NCBI RefSeq assembly: GCF_003121295.1
Contig: NZ_PHNC01000029.1
Coordinates: 682,001-746,000, forward strand
Origin: Streptomyces orinoci
GTDB lineage: Bacteria > Actinomycetota > Actinomycetes > Streptomycetales > Streptomycetaceae
DNA: 64,000 bases
Reading direction: 5' to 3'
Shown: positions 23,411 to 32,011 of the stretch, one piece after another
Numbering within the stretch: the stretch's first letter is position 1
Layout: each line of letters opens with the position of its first letter
The notes under the pieces: model-generated
Database searches by the model: none
Told to the model about the DNA's origin: nothing
The model's input: only the letters and a program-made list of their open reading frames with translations
Position numbers and translations under genes: made by a program

Positions 23411-23496
23411 CCCGGGCGGATCCCGTGGGGGGAATCCGAGCCGGGCGGAAAGCGCCCCATGCCGACCCGTGGGGGGATCGGACATGGGGCGCTTTT
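23411..23496 (+). ncRNA. Twin-hairpin structured RNA element, candidate small RNA
   Basis: Two successive hairpins have the same plan. Hairpin 1 (23411-23445) has lower stem CCCGG/CCGGG and upper stem CGGAT/ATCCG. Hairpin 2 (23451-23493) has lower stem AGCGCCCCATG/CATGGGGCGCT and upper stem CCGA/TCGG. Both have exactly the same 12-base loop, CCCGTGGGGGGA. Hairpin 2 is followed by TTTTCATTT, which favours a plus-strand RNA ending near 23496. Read on the minus strand, both loops become UCCCCCCACGGG, reminiscent of the actinobacterial 6C RNA with its two C-rich loops, but then no U-run follows. No ORF explains the region. I recall small RNAs reported beside citrate synthase in S. coelicolor but cannot check this. 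Confidence 0.6.
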
Positions 23497-23556
23497 CATT
23501 TGATGCCGACTACACAGACTTACCCGCCCTTTACTCGCATGTCCGCGGAAAAGCCG

Positions 23557-23600
23557 GACGCCCCGGGCCCGCCTTCGGAGGAAGGCCGGCCCGGGGCGTC
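23557..23600. terminator. Strong terminator after citrate synthase
   Basis: GACGCCCCGGGCC at 23557-23569 pairs with GGCCCGGGGCGTC at 23588-23600, with an additional inner GCC/GGC pair. On the minus strand it lies about 20 bases after the citrate synthase stop and is followed by CGGCTTTTCC. Confidence 0.85.
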
Positions 23601-23620
23601 CTGCCAGGGCGTTCGCCGGG

Positions 23621-24910
23621 TCAGCGCTGTTCGACAGGCACGAAGTCGCGCTCCACCACGCCGGTGTAGATCTGCCGCGGACGGCCGATCCGGGAGCCGG
23701 GCTCCTTGATCATCTCGTGCCACTGGGCGATCCAGCCGGGGAGCCGGCCGAGCGCGAAGAGCACGGTGAACATCTCGGTGGGGAAGCCCATGGCCCGGTA
23801 GATCAGGCCGGTGTAGAAGTCCACATTGGGGTAGAGGTTGCGCGAGACGAAGTAGTCGTCGCTCAGCGCGTGCTCCTCCAGCTTGAGCGCGATGTCCAGC
23901 AGCTCGTCGGACTTGCCGAGGGCGGAGAGGACATCGTGCGCCGCGGCCTTGATGATCTTGGCGCGCGGGTCGAAGCTCTTGTAGACGCGGTGCCCGAAGC
24001 CCATCAGGCGGACACCGTCCTCCTTGTTCTTCACCTTGCGGATGAAGGAGTCCACATCACCGCCGGAAGCGGCGATGGACTCCAGCATCTCCAGCACCGC
24101 CTGGTTGGCGCCGCCGTGCAGCGGGCCCCACAGGGCGTTGATGCCGGCCGAGATGGAGGCGAACAGGTTGGCCTGCGAGGAGCCCACCAGGCGCACCGTG
24201 GAGGTGGAGCAGTTCTGCTCATGGTCGGCGTGCAGGATCAGCAGCTTGTCCAGGGCGCTGACCACCACCGGGTCCAGCTCGAACTCGGCGGCGGGCACCG
24301 AGAAGGTCATCCGCAGGAAGTTCTCGACATAGCCGAGGTCGTTACGCGGGTAGACCACCGGGTGGCCGATGGACTTCTTGTAGGCGTAGGCCGCGATGGT
24401 GGGCAGCTTGGCCAGCAGCCGGATCGTCGAGAGGTTGCGCTGCTTCTCGTCGAAGGGGTTGTGGCTGTCCTGGTAGAAGGTGGACAGCGCGCTGACCACG
24501 GAGGACAGCATCGCCATCGGGTGGGCGTCCCGCGGGAAGCCGTCGTAGAACCGTTTGACGTCCTCGTGCAGCAGGGTGTGCCGAGTGATCTCGCCCTGGA
24601 AACGCGACAGCTCCTCGGCGGTGGGCAGCTCGCCGTTGATCAGCAGGTACGCGGTCTCGATGAAGGTGCTGCGCTCGGCCAGCTGCTCGATCGGGTAGCC
24701 GCGGTAGCGCAGAATGCCCTGCTCACCATCGAGGTAGGTGATGGCGGACTTATAGGCGGCGGTGTTGCCGTAACCGGAGTCCAGGGTCACCAGACCGGTC
24801 TGGGCACGCAGCTTGCCGATATCGAAGCCCTTGTCGCCGACGGTGCTGTCGACCACCGGGTAGGTGTATTCGCCGTCCCCGTAACGCACTACTACAGAGT
24901 TGTCGCTCAC
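23621..24910 (-). CDS. gltA: Citrate synthase
   Basis: 429 residues of the hexameric (type II) citrate synthase family, condensing acetyl-CoA with oxaloacetate. Catalytic His and Asp regions are visible: LHADHEQNCSTSTVRLVGSS, GPLHGGANQAVLEML, MGFGHRVYKSFDPRA, and near the C-terminus DFYTGLIYRAMGFPTEMFT and SRIGRPRQIYTG. The GTG at 24910 is chosen because GAGGG lies 6 bases upstream and the protein then begins with the family's usual N-terminus; a GTG at 24922 is the alternative. The gene is monocistronic between the hairpin at 25018 and the terminator at 23557. Confidence 0.96.
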   Translation of the reverse strand: MSDNSVVVRYGDGEYTYPVVDSTVGDKGFDIGKLRAQTGLVTLDSGYGNTAAYKSAITYLDGEQGILRYRGYPIEQLAERSTFIETAYLLINGELPTAEELSRFQGEITRHTLLHEDVKRFYDGFPRDAHPMAMLSSVVSALSTFYQDSHNPFDEKQRNLSTIRLLAKLPTIAAYAYKKSIGHPVVYPRNDLGYVENFLRMTFSVPAAEFELDPVVVSALDKLLILHADHEQNCSTSTVRLVGSSQANLFASISAGINALWGPLHGGANQAVLEMLESIAASGGDVDSFIRKVKNKEDGVRLMGFGHRVYKSFDPRAKIIKAAAHDVLSALGKSDELLDIALKLEEHALSDDYFVSRNLYPNVDFYTGLIYRAMGFPTEMFTVLFALGRLPGWIAQWHEMIKEPGSRIGRPRQIYTGVVERDFVPVEQR

Positions 24911-25017
24911 GTCATCCCTCACCGACGTTGTGCCTCTTCTTTGAGGTGCCCTGACTACCCCTACCTTCCCCCATTTGGCCGATGAACGTGCACTCGGGGT
25001 CGGCCATAGGGCCTAAG

Positions 25018-25036
25018 GGCGGCACTCAGTGCCGCC
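25018..25036 (-). terminator. Hairpin between recD2 and citrate synthase
   Basis: GGCGGCACT-C-AGTGCCGCC is a perfect 9-bp inverted repeat, 43 bases past the RecD2 stop on the minus strand. The single-base spacer means the folded RNA would open two or three pairs at the tip. No T-run follows. Confidence 0.5.
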
Positions 25037-25078
25037 AACCTGGCCATACTGCCCCCTTCGTCCGGATTGGTAAACCGT

Positions 25079-27301
25079 TCAGAGACGAACAACACCTCCG
25101 GCCCCCAGCCGGTGATCGAGGGCCGTGCAGCGCCGGCCCGAGCCGACCGTACGCACCGCCTGCCCCAGGGCCCGCCGGGAGCCCACCAGCACCACCAGTC
25201 GTTTTGCCCTGGTTACCGCCGTATAGAGCAGATTGCGCTGGAGCATGGTCCAGGCGCTGGTGGTGACCGGGATCACCACCGCCGGATACTCGCTGCCCTG
25301 GGAGCGGTGGATGGTCATGGCGTAGGCATGGGCCAGCTCGTCCAGTTCACCGAAGTCATAGGGCACTTCCTCGTCTTCGTCGGTATGGACGGTCAGCCGC
25401 TGCTCCACCGGGTCCAGGGCGGTGACCACGCCGACGGTGCCGTTGAAGACCCCATTGGCGCCCTTTTCATAGTTGTTGCGGATCTGGGTGACCTTGTCGC
25501 CCACCCGGAACACCCGGCCGCCGAACCGCCGTTCCACGGTGTCCGGGCGGGCGGGCGTGATGACCTGCTGAAGCAGACCGTTGAGGTTCCCGGCGCCGGC
25601 CGGGCCCCGGTGCATGGGGGCCAGCACCTGGACGTCCCGGCGCGGATCCAGGCCGAACCTGGCGGGGATCCGCCGGGCGGCCACATCCACCGTGAGCCGG
25701 GCCGCCTCCTCGGTGTCCTCCTCGGCGAACAGAAAGAAGTCGGCCAGCCCCGAAGTGATCGGCGGCTGGCCGGAGTTGATCCGGTGGGCGTTGGTCACCA
25801 CTCCCGACTGCTGCGCCTGCCGGAAGATCCGGGTGAGCCGGACCGCCGGGACCGGGCCGCCCGGGGCCAGCAGATCGCGCAGCACCTCCCCCGCGCCCAC
25901 CGAGGGGAGTTGGTCCACATCACCCACCAGCAGCAGATGAGCACCCGGCGGCACCGCCTTGACCAGCTTGTTGGCCAGCAGCAGATCCAGCATGGATGCC
26001 TCGTCCACCACCACCAGGTCGGCGTCCAGCGGGCGGTCCCGGTCATAGGCGGCGTCACCGCCCGGCTTGAGCTCCAACAGCCGGTGCACGGTGGAGGCTT
26101 CGGCCCCGGTGAGCTCGGCCAGGCGTTTGGCGGCGCGGCCGGTGGGCGCGGCCAGCACCACCTTGGCCTGCTTGGCCCGCGCCAGCTCCACCACCGAGCG
26201 CACCGTGAAGGACTTGCCGCAGCCGGGGCCGCCGGTGAGCACCGCCACCCTGCTGGTCAGGGCCAGTTGGACGGCCTGCTGTTGCTCGGGCGCCAGCTCG
26301 GCGCCGGTGCGCGCCGCCAGCCAGGCCAGCGCCTTGCCCCAGTTGACGTCCGTGAAGGCGGCCAGCCTGTCCTCGGCGGCGTTCAGCAGTCTGGACAGCT
26401 GCCCGGCCAGGGAGAGTTCGGCCCGGTGGAAGGGGACCAGATAGACGGCGGTGACCGGCTGCCCGTCCTCCGGACCGGGCACGGTCTCCCGCACCACCCC
26501 CTCGGGGTCGGCGGCCAGTTCGTCCAGGCACTCGATGACCAGCCCGGTGTCCACCTGGAGCAGCTTGACCCCGTCCGCGATCAGCCGTTCCTCGGGCAGA
26601 AAGCAGTGGCCCTGGTCGGTGGACTGGGAAAGGGCGTACTGCAGACCGGCCTTGACCCGCTCCGGGCTGTCATGCGGAATGCCCACGGACTGGGCGATGC
26701 GGTCGGCGGTCAGAAAGCCGATGCCCCAGACATCGGCGGCCAGCCGGTAGGGCTGGTTGCGGACCACGGAGATGGAGGCGTCACCGTACTTCTTGTAGAT
26801 GCGCACCGCGATGGAGGTGGAGACGCCCACGCCCTGAAGGAAGACCATCACCTCCTTGATGGCCTTCTGCTCCTCCCAGGCGGCGCCGATCAGCTTGGTC
26901 CGCTTGGGGCCCAGCCCGGGGACCTCGATCAGGCGCTCCGGCTGCTTCTCGATGATCTCCAGCGTCTCGGTGCCGAAGTGCTCGGTGATGCGGTCGGCGA
27001 TACGCGGGCCGATGCCCTTGATCAGGCCGGAGCCCAGATAGCGGCGGATGCCCTGGATGGTGGCGGGCAGCACGGTGGTGTAGTTCTCCACCGTGAACTG
27101 GCGGCCGTACTGCGGATGGGAGCCCCAGCGGCCCTCCAGGCGCAGCGACTCGCCCGGCTGGGCGCCGAGCAGCGAGCCGACCACCGTGAGGAGGTCGCCA
27201 CCGCCACGGCCGGTGTCCACCCGGGCGACGGTGTAGCCGTTCTCCTCGTTGGCATAGGTGATCCGCTCCAGAACCCCTTCGACGACCGCCAGTTGAACCA
27301 T
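25079..27301 (-). CDS. RecD2-type ATP-dependent DNA helicase
   Basis: 740 residues. An N-terminal OB-like domain (LAVVEGVLERITYANEENGY) is followed by tandem helix-hairpin-helix segments (YLGSGLIKGIGPRIADRITEHFG, LIEVPGLGPKRTKLIGAAW), then an SF1 helicase core with Walker A GGPGCGKSF (about residue 355), Walker B VVDEASMLD, and C-terminal motifs including TIHRSQGSEYPAVVIPV and LYTAVTRAKRLVVLVGS. This is the RecBC-independent RecD2 layout, a 5'-3' helicase in DNA repair. The ATG at 27301 is the likely start; a longer in-frame ORF exists upstream but lacks family similarity. Confidence 0.9.
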   Translation of the reverse strand: MVQLAVVEGVLERITYANEENGYTVARVDTGRGGGDLLTVVGSLLGAQPGESLRLEGRWGSHPQYGRQFTVENYTTVLPATIQGIRRYLGSGLIKGIGPRIADRITEHFGTETLEIIEKQPERLIEVPGLGPKRTKLIGAAWEEQKAIKEVMVFLQGVGVSTSIAVRIYKKYGDASISVVRNQPYRLAADVWGIGFLTADRIAQSVGIPHDSPERVKAGLQYALSQSTDQGHCFLPEERLIADGVKLLQVDTGLVIECLDELAADPEGVVRETVPGPEDGQPVTAVYLVPFHRAELSLAGQLSRLLNAAEDRLAAFTDVNWGKALAWLAARTGAELAPEQQQAVQLALTSRVAVLTGGPGCGKSFTVRSVVELARAKQAKVVLAAPTGRAAKRLAELTGAEASTVHRLLELKPGGDAAYDRDRPLDADLVVVDEASMLDLLLANKLVKAVPPGAHLLLVGDVDQLPSVGAGEVLRDLLAPGGPVPAVRLTRIFRQAQQSGVVTNAHRINSGQPPITSGLADFFLFAEEDTEEAARLTVDVAARRIPARFGLDPRRDVQVLAPMHRGPAGAGNLNGLLQQVITPARPDTVERRFGGRVFRVGDKVTQIRNNYEKGANGVFNGTVGVVTALDPVEQRLTVHTDEDEEVPYDFGELDELAHAYAMTIHRSQGSEYPAVVIPVTTSAWTMLQRNLLYTAVTRAKRLVVLVGSRRALGQAVRTVGSGRRCTALDHRLGAGGVVRL

Positions 27302-27550
27302 GCTCCGACGGTACAGCGGGGGTCCGACAGCGCCGCGGGCCATCCGGAATTCGAGGGGCCCGGTCCCCGACCGAGCCCCTCGTTCCCCCCGCCGGCCTCC
27401 CCCATATCCCCCCGGATGTACTCCCCCCGGGAAGCCGGATGCCAGATACGACCCGTGGGAGCTGCGCGGGGTTGCAGCCAATTCGAAGCGTTATCAATCC
27501 GTTACCGCTGGTGGTGGCCGCCCCGCCTGCCGCCCGGGAAGCCGTTGACC

Positions 27551-28342
27551 ATGAAACTGGCCTTCTCCACCCTCGGTGTCCCCGGTCTGCCCGTCCCCGA
27601 TGTACTGCGGCTCGCCACCACCCATGGCTATGCGGGGGTGGAACTGCGCGCGCACCCGGAGGAACCGGTGCACCCCGGTTCCCCGCCCGGGGTGCGGGCG
27701 GAGACGGTTCGGCGGTTCGCCGACGCGGGAGTGCTTCCGCTGTCCGTGGCCGGGTACGCCAGGGTGGCGGCGCCCGGACCGGACGAGCCGGTGCTGGCCC
27801 AGCTGGCCGAGCTGATCCGGCTCGCCGCCGACCTGGGGGCGCCCTACGCCCGGGTCTTCCCCGGCGGCGGCGACCAGCCGGCCGGGGAGGCCGACGCCCT
27901 GGCCGCGCGGCGGCTGGGCACGGCGGCTCCGCTGGCCGCCGACGCGGGCGTACGGCTGCTGCTGGAGACCCATGACTCCCACCGCCGGGCCGAGGATGTG
28001 GAACGGGTGCTGGGGCTGGTGGGACACCGCCAGGTGGGGGCGCTCTGGGACGTCCTGCACACCTGGCTGGGCGGCGAGGCACCGGAGACCAGTGTTCCGG
28101 CACTGTCGCCCTATCTGGGCTATGTCCAGGTGAAGGATGTCGTCTCGGCCGATGATCTGACGCCCATGCCGCCGGGGAAGGGCGTACTGCCGCTGGGCGC
28201 CTGTGTGGCCGCGCTCTGCCGGGCCGGCTGGGACGGGTGGCTGTGCTGGGAGTACGAGCAGCGGTGGTACCCGGGGGCGACGCCGTTCACCCAAGTCGCC
28301 GACGCGGGACGGGAGTTCCTGGGACGGCTGGCGGCGGGCTAG
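27551..28342 (+). CDS. Sugar-phosphate isomerase/epimerase-type TIM barrel
   Basis: 263 residues with the AP-endonuclease-2 fold: LAFSTLGVPGLPVPDVLRLA at the start, GYAGVELRAHPEEP, ARVFPGGG, LLLETHDSH with its Glu/His metal ligands, GALWDVLHTW, YVQVKDV and LCWEYEQRW. It probably isomerises or epimerises a sugar or sugar phosphate; the substrate is not readable. GGGAAG precedes the ATG. It is divergent from recD2 and followed by a 7-bp-stem hairpin and the first gene of the unusual 28-41 kb locus. It may be a relative of the barrel gene at 20402 but lies outside the iol cluster. Confidence 0.8.
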   Translation: MKLAFSTLGVPGLPVPDVLRLATTHGYAGVELRAHPEEPVHPGSPPGVRAETVRRFADAGVLPLSVAGYARVAAPGPDEPVLAQLAELIRLAADLGAPYARVFPGGGDQPAGEADALAARRLGTAAPLAADAGVRLLLETHDSHRRAEDVERVLGLVGHRQVGALWDVLHTWLGGEAPETSVPALSPYLGYVQVKDVVSADDLTPMPPGKGVLPLGACVAALCRAGWDGWLCWEYEQRWYPGATPFTQVADAGREFLGRLAAG

Positions 28343-28357
28343 TTCCGTGCCCGCCCC

Positions 28358-28378
28358 CGGCGGCGGCAGCAGCCGCCG
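28358..28378 (+). terminator. Hairpin after the isomerase gene
   Basis: CGGCGGC, loop GGCAGCA, GCCGCCG: a 7-bp stem starting 15 bases past the stop at 28342. No T-run. Confidence 0.45.
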
Positions 28379-28380
28379 TT

Positions 28381-28408
28381 CCGGCCAGAATGGGGCACAA
28401 CTGGCCGG
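28381..28408. promoter_or_regulatory. Inverted repeat before the left MocR regulator gene
   Basis: CCGGCCAG at 28381-28388 and CTGGCCGG at 28401-28408 form perfect 8-bp arms 12 bases apart, ending 18 bases before the GTG start. The position suits an autoregulatory operator, though MocR proteins more often bind direct repeats. Confidence 0.45.
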
Positions 28409-28426
28409 CATTGGGGAGGGAATGGT

Positions 28427-29944
28427 GTGGGGACGTCGGAGCCGCTGATCACCCTGGATCGGGAAAGTGCCGTTCCGTTGCAGCGGCAGGTGTGCGAGCA
28501 GTTCACCGCGCTGATACGGGCCGGCCGGCTGCGGCCGGGCGAGACGGTGCCCGCCTCCCGGGAACTGGCCGGGCAGTTGGGGGTCTCACGCACAGTCGTG
28601 CTGCGGGCGTACGAGCTGTTGCGGGCACATGGGGTGCTCACCGCCAAGCGGGGATCCGGCACCCGGATCGCATTGAGCGTCGAAGGCGTCGGCGCCACCG
28701 AGCCTGCCTGCCGGACACCCCTGGCACCGCAGCCGCCCCGGCCGACCGATGCGGGGCACGCCCTGTGGCAGCCCTGGGAGCCGCCGCCTGTGTACGAGCA
28801 GGGCGACCTGCTGGACTTCCGGCACGGTACCCCTGCTTTGAACGAGTTCCCGGTGGCCCGGTGGCGGCAGTCACTGACCGAGGCCTACGCCAAAGCCGGT
28901 GCGACGGCCCTGGGTTACGGCCCCGCCGAGGGGGCGGCCGCGCTGCGCACTGAGATCGCGGCGCTGGTGCGGCGCAGCCGGGCGCTCGCCGTCCCGCCCG
29001 ACCAAGTGCTGGTGACCGCAGGTGCGACCCAGGCCATCGACATCCTGGTGCGGCTGCTGGTGCGGCCCGGTGACGTGGTGGTGATCGAGGACCCCAGCCA
29101 TACGGTGCTGCGCCAGATCTTCGGCTTCTCGGAGGCGGCCGTGGTGCCGGTGCCCGTGGACGAGGAGGGGCTGCGGGTCGCGGAGATCGACGAGCGGGTG
29201 CGGGCCCAGGGTCTCCAACCGGAGCGGGTGCGGCTGGTGTTCGTCACTCCCTCCCATCAGTTCCCCACCGGCGTTGTGATGAGCCAGAACCGGCGGCGTG
29301 CCCTGGTGGCCTGGGCCCAGCGGCGCGGAGTGACGGTGCTGGAGGACGACTACCACAATGAGTTCGCTTTCTCCGGGGAACGACTGCCGGCACTGGCCGC
29401 CGATCCGCACGGCGGCACCGTGGTCTATGTAGGCACCTTCAGCAAGACGCTGTTCCCGGCGCTGCGCATCGGGTACGCCGTGCTGCCACGGCAGTTGGTG
29501 CGGCCGTTCCTGGGCCTCAAATGGATCACCGACCGGCTGTCCCCGACCGTCGAGCAGGAGGCGCTCGCGGAGTTCATCGCCTCGGGTGCCTACGCCCGGC
29601 ACATCGCCCGCACCACCCGGCTCTATCGCCAGCGCAGGCGCCGGCTGCTGGAGGAGCTCTATGGACGGTTCGGTGCCGGGGTACGCATTTCCGGGGCGGC
29701 GGCCGGGCTGCATGTCCTGGTTACGCTGTCGGCGGCGGCCGGAGCCGACGAGACGGAGATCGCCCGGCGCGCCACGGCCCGGGGCGTCCGGGTCTATCCG
29801 GCCTCCGGCTACTACGTGCTCCGGCCACCGGAGGAACCGTCCTTCCTGATGGGGTACGCGGCGCTGCCGGCCGCCCGGATCACCGCAGGGGTGGAGCTCC
29901 TGGCGGAAGCGGTACAGGAGGTGAAGCGGGCATCCCGGCGGTGA
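28427..29944 (+). CDS. MocR/PdxR-type regulator (GntR HTH fused to aminotransferase fold), left flank
   Basis: 505 residues. A GntR-type winged HTH (about 10-80: PLQRQVCEQFTALIRAGRLR, VSRTVVLRAYELLRAHGV, KRGSGTRI) is joined by a linker to a fold-type I aminotransferase domain (from about 125). The PLP-binding Lys is predicted at 340 in GTFSKTLFPALRIGY, with DDYHNEF upstream as the cofactor Asp/Tyr segment. MocR proteins use PLP or a PLP-amino-acid adduct as the signal. GGGGAGGG precedes the GTG. Its 3' end overlaps the convergent ubiD-like gene by 65 bases. It marks the left edge of the candidate biosynthetic locus and contains no TTA codon. Confidence 0.88.
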   Translation: MGTSEPLITLDRESAVPLQRQVCEQFTALIRAGRLRPGETVPASRELAGQLGVSRTVVLRAYELLRAHGVLTAKRGSGTRIALSVEGVGATEPACRTPLAPQPPRPTDAGHALWQPWEPPPVYEQGDLLDFRHGTPALNEFPVARWRQSLTEAYAKAGATALGYGPAEGAAALRTEIAALVRRSRALAVPPDQVLVTAGATQAIDILVRLLVRPGDVVVIEDPSHTVLRQIFGFSEAAVVPVPVDEEGLRVAEIDERVRAQGLQPERVRLVFVTPSHQFPTGVVMSQNRRRALVAWAQRRGVTVLEDDYHNEFAFSGERLPALAADPHGGTVVYVGTFSKTLFPALRIGYAVLPRQLVRPFLGLKWITDRLSPTVEQEALAEFIASGAYARHIARTTRLYRQRRRRLLEELYGRFGAGVRISGAAAGLHVLVTLSAAAGADETEIARRATARGVRVYPASGYYVLRPPEEPSFLMGYAALPAARITAGVELLAEAVQEVKRASRR

Positions 29945-31349
29945 AGCGAGGGCGACGGAAGCGGGCCCGCTGGGCGAAGGCCACCGTGCAGTCGAAGACC
30001 GCCTTGGCGGTGCGGCCCTCTGCGGAGAGGGCCGGAGAGCAGGCAGGTGACTGGCTGGGGTCCAGCGGGAAGCCCTCCCGGTCGGGCAGTACCAGCAGGT
30101 CGTGGTCGGCCTGGAGCCGGGTCGTCATCGCCCACCACAGGTCCGCTTCGGACTCCGGGTCGACATCCGCGTCCACGGCCACCACCAGCTTGGCCATCCG
30201 GAATTCCTCCAGCACCGTGGCACAGGCTTCGGGGACCAACGCGTCCTCGGCAGGAGACCGTTTCTCCTCCCACTGCACCACCACCATCAGCTGGCCGCCG
30301 CCGGCCGTGGGGCAGTGCACCGCCCGTACCGGGGCGCCCAGCCGACGCAGCCGGCCCAGGACCGCGGCCTCCATGCCGAATCCAAGCAGCACCGACTGCT
30401 CATACCCAGGCCCGGATACGGCCTGCAGCACGGCGCCGGAGCGGGCATGGATCCCGGTGATCCGGACCACCGGCAACAAGGGGTGTGCCCGCCCCTGGTA
30501 GCCGAGGAACTCCGGGGTGGCATGGGGACCGTCCGGGTTCTCCGGCATCCGGTCCGCCAGCAGCTCGCCCTCCAGCACGAGTTCGGCATGGGCGATGTAC
30601 TCGCCCGCGACGGTGCGGCACGGCAGCAGTTCCACCGGGCCGCCGCCCAAGGCTCCGGCCACCGCCAGTTCGTCCAGTCCGGGAGGGACCAGGGCGGATG
30701 GGCAGCAGGAGGAGAGCAACACGGCGGGGCCCAGGCCAAGGTGGATGGCGACCGGCAGCGTACGACCACGGCGTATCGCCGCCCGGTGGGCGGCGTCCAG
30801 GTCACGGCCCGGCACCATCCAAATGGTCAGCAGGTCGGGGCCTCGGACGCACATCCGGTGAATGGACAGGTTACGCACCCCGGTGTCCGGGTCGGTGGCC
30901 AGGACTGCACCCAGGGTGAGATAGGGCCCGGCGTCTTCCTCCGTGAGCACGGGGATGGGCAATTGCCCGAGGTCCACCGGGCGCGGGCTGCGGTCCCAGG
31001 GCGCGGCGTCCCAAACCCGGACCGGCGGCAGCGGGGCCGCCACCGCCTCCAGCAGCCGGTGCGACATCTCAGCCGGGGTAAGCCCGAGCAGGGCGGCGGC
31101 CCGGGCCCGCGTCCCATAGAGCCCCATCAACACCGCTCCGGGCTTCCCCGACGGTGGCCGGACCCGTTCGAAGAGGACGGCGGGGCCCGGCCCGGTGGGC
31201 GGCGGGGCGGGGGTACCGGCCCACCGAGCGTAACGGGAGGAGACCCCAAAGCGAGCCGGGACCTCCTCCCGCACCCGAACCAGCTCGCCGGGCAGCGAGT
31301 CCAGCCCGGCGAGCGCGGTGCGGAGATCGGCGAACCGACGACGGGTCAT
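29880..31349 (-). CDS. UbiD-family (prenylated-FMN) decarboxylase
   Basis: 489 residues resembling UbiD/Fdc decarboxylases, which use prenylated FMN to remove or add a carboxyl group on aromatic or acrylic acids. Visible are RNLSIHRMCVRGPDLLTIWM, AEYIAHAELVLEGEL-like residues (here GEYIAHAELVLEGELLADR), and PEFLGYQGRAHPLLPVVRIT, the counterpart of the EGPFGEFTGYYG region. The first acidic residues expected in the R-E-E triad seem present but the EGPFGE motif is altered to a longer, Pro/His-containing loop. No UbiX flavin prenyltransferase is adjacent. It is the last gene of the operon, coupled to the chorismate mutase by ATGA at 31346-31349. Confidence 0.82.
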   Translation of the reverse strand: MTRRRFADLRTALAGLDSLPGELVRVREEVPARFGVSSRYARWAGTPAPPPTGPGPAVLFERVRPPSGKPGAVLMGLYGTRARAAALLGLTPAEMSHRLLEAVAAPLPPVRVWDAAPWDRSPRPVDLGQLPIPVLTEEDAGPYLTLGAVLATDPDTGVRNLSIHRMCVRGPDLLTIWMVPGRDLDAAHRAAIRRGRTLPVAIHLGLGPAVLLSSCCPSALVPPGLDELAVAGALGGGPVELLPCRTVAGEYIAHAELVLEGELLADRMPENPDGPHATPEFLGYQGRAHPLLPVVRITGIHARSGAVLQAVSGPGYEQSVLLGFGMEAAVLGRLRRLGAPVRAVHCPTAGGGQLMVVVQWEEKRSPAEDALVPEACATVLEEFRMAKLVVAVDADVDPESEADLWWAMTTRLQADHDLLVLPDREGFPLDPSQSPACSPALSAEGRTAKAVFDCTVAFAQRARFRRPRFTAGMPASPPVPLPPGAPPLR

Positions 31350-31663
31350 GGCGCCTGGTCCAGAGCGCCCGACCGTCGCCGCTCCGCCAGCCGCTCCAAC
31401 TGGAGCCGGGTCAGCTCCTCGATGAGGGTGCGATAGGTCGCCTCGACGATGTCGGGCGGCATGCCGTTCTGCTCGGCGAGGCCCCGGACCTTGGCGATGA
31501 CCTGCTCGACCCGGTCGCGTGAACGGACCGTCTCCTCGTCCCGTTTGAGCTCCGTCAGGGTGCGCACCACCCGGGTGCGCTCGGCGAGGAGCGCTACTAT
31601 CTTCCGGTCCAACTCATCAATGGCCAGCCGGAATTCATCGAGCCGAGCGCTCGAGGACGTCAT
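31346..31663 (-). CDS. AroQ-type chorismate mutase-like protein
   Basis: 105 residues forming the all-helical AroQ fold: FRLAIDELDRKIVALLAERTRVVRTLTELKR, with the Arg and Lys residues of the active site, then RSRDRVEQVIAKV and a third helix near IVEATYRTLIEELTRLQ. Possible activities are chorismate mutase, 4-amino-4-deoxychorismate mutase (as PapB) or isochorismate-pyruvate lyase (as PchB), all of which share this fold. With a TrpE/TrpG pair in the same locus, an amino-chorismate substrate is plausible. Its ATG overlaps the cupin stop (TGATG) and its stop overlaps the ubiD-like start, so expression is tightly coupled. Confidence 0.85.
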   Translation of the reverse strand: MTSSSARLDEFRLAIDELDRKIVALLAERTRVVRTLTELKRDEETVRSRDRVEQVIAKVRGLAEQNGMPPDIVEATYRTLIEELTRLQLERLAERRRSGALDQAP

Positions 31664-32004
31664 CAGGACACCTGCCGGTCGATCACATAGACCAGCGTCG
31701 GCTCACCATCCGCGCCCTGCGACCGATGGCGTTCACCGTCCGGAATGACAAATCCCATGCCTGGCCTGCAGGGTACCGAACGGTCATCGAAGTGAATGGT
31801 GAACTCACCGCCCAGCACATAGCCCTGATGCCCACGCAGGCACCATTCCTCCTCATTGAAACCGGCCGGGAGTTCCATCAGGCGAACGCGCAGTCCCTGG
31901 GTGTAGGCGATCTTCACCCGGCCCTCGGCGCCGGGCTTGGCCCACTTCTCCCAGGGAACGGCGTCGAAGTCCACGCCGACCAGGGTGGGTGTGTCGGTGG
32001 TCAT
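31663..32004 (-). CDS. Small single-domain cupin
   Basis: 113 residues making one beta-barrel cupin. Motif 1 is represented by LPAGFNEEEWCLRGHQGYVLGGEFTIHF and motif 2 by GMGFVIPDGERHRSQ; His residues in GHQG and GERHRS are likely metal ligands, although motif 1 lacks the full HxH pattern. Such proteins act as isomerases, decarboxylases, dioxygenases or non-catalytic binders, so no reaction is assigned. AGGAGA precedes the ATG at 32004 by 3 bases; an upstream in-frame ATG at 32040 overlaps the previous gene and is less likely. It sits between the flavoprotein (7-base gap) and the chorismate mutase. Confidence 0.75.
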   Translation of the reverse strand: MTTDTPTLVGVDFDAVPWEKWAKPGAEGRVKIAYTQGLRVRLMELPAGFNEEEWCLRGHQGYVLGGEFTIHFDDRSVPCRPGMGFVIPDGERHRSQGADGEPTLVYVIDRQVS

Positions 32005-32011
32005 GTCTCTC

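Noticed and set aside
23411..23496. Firm assignment as 6C RNA on the minus strand
   Set aside because: Both loops are C-rich on that strand, but the T-run lies on the plus-strand side, and I cannot run the covariance model. Kept as a candidate only.
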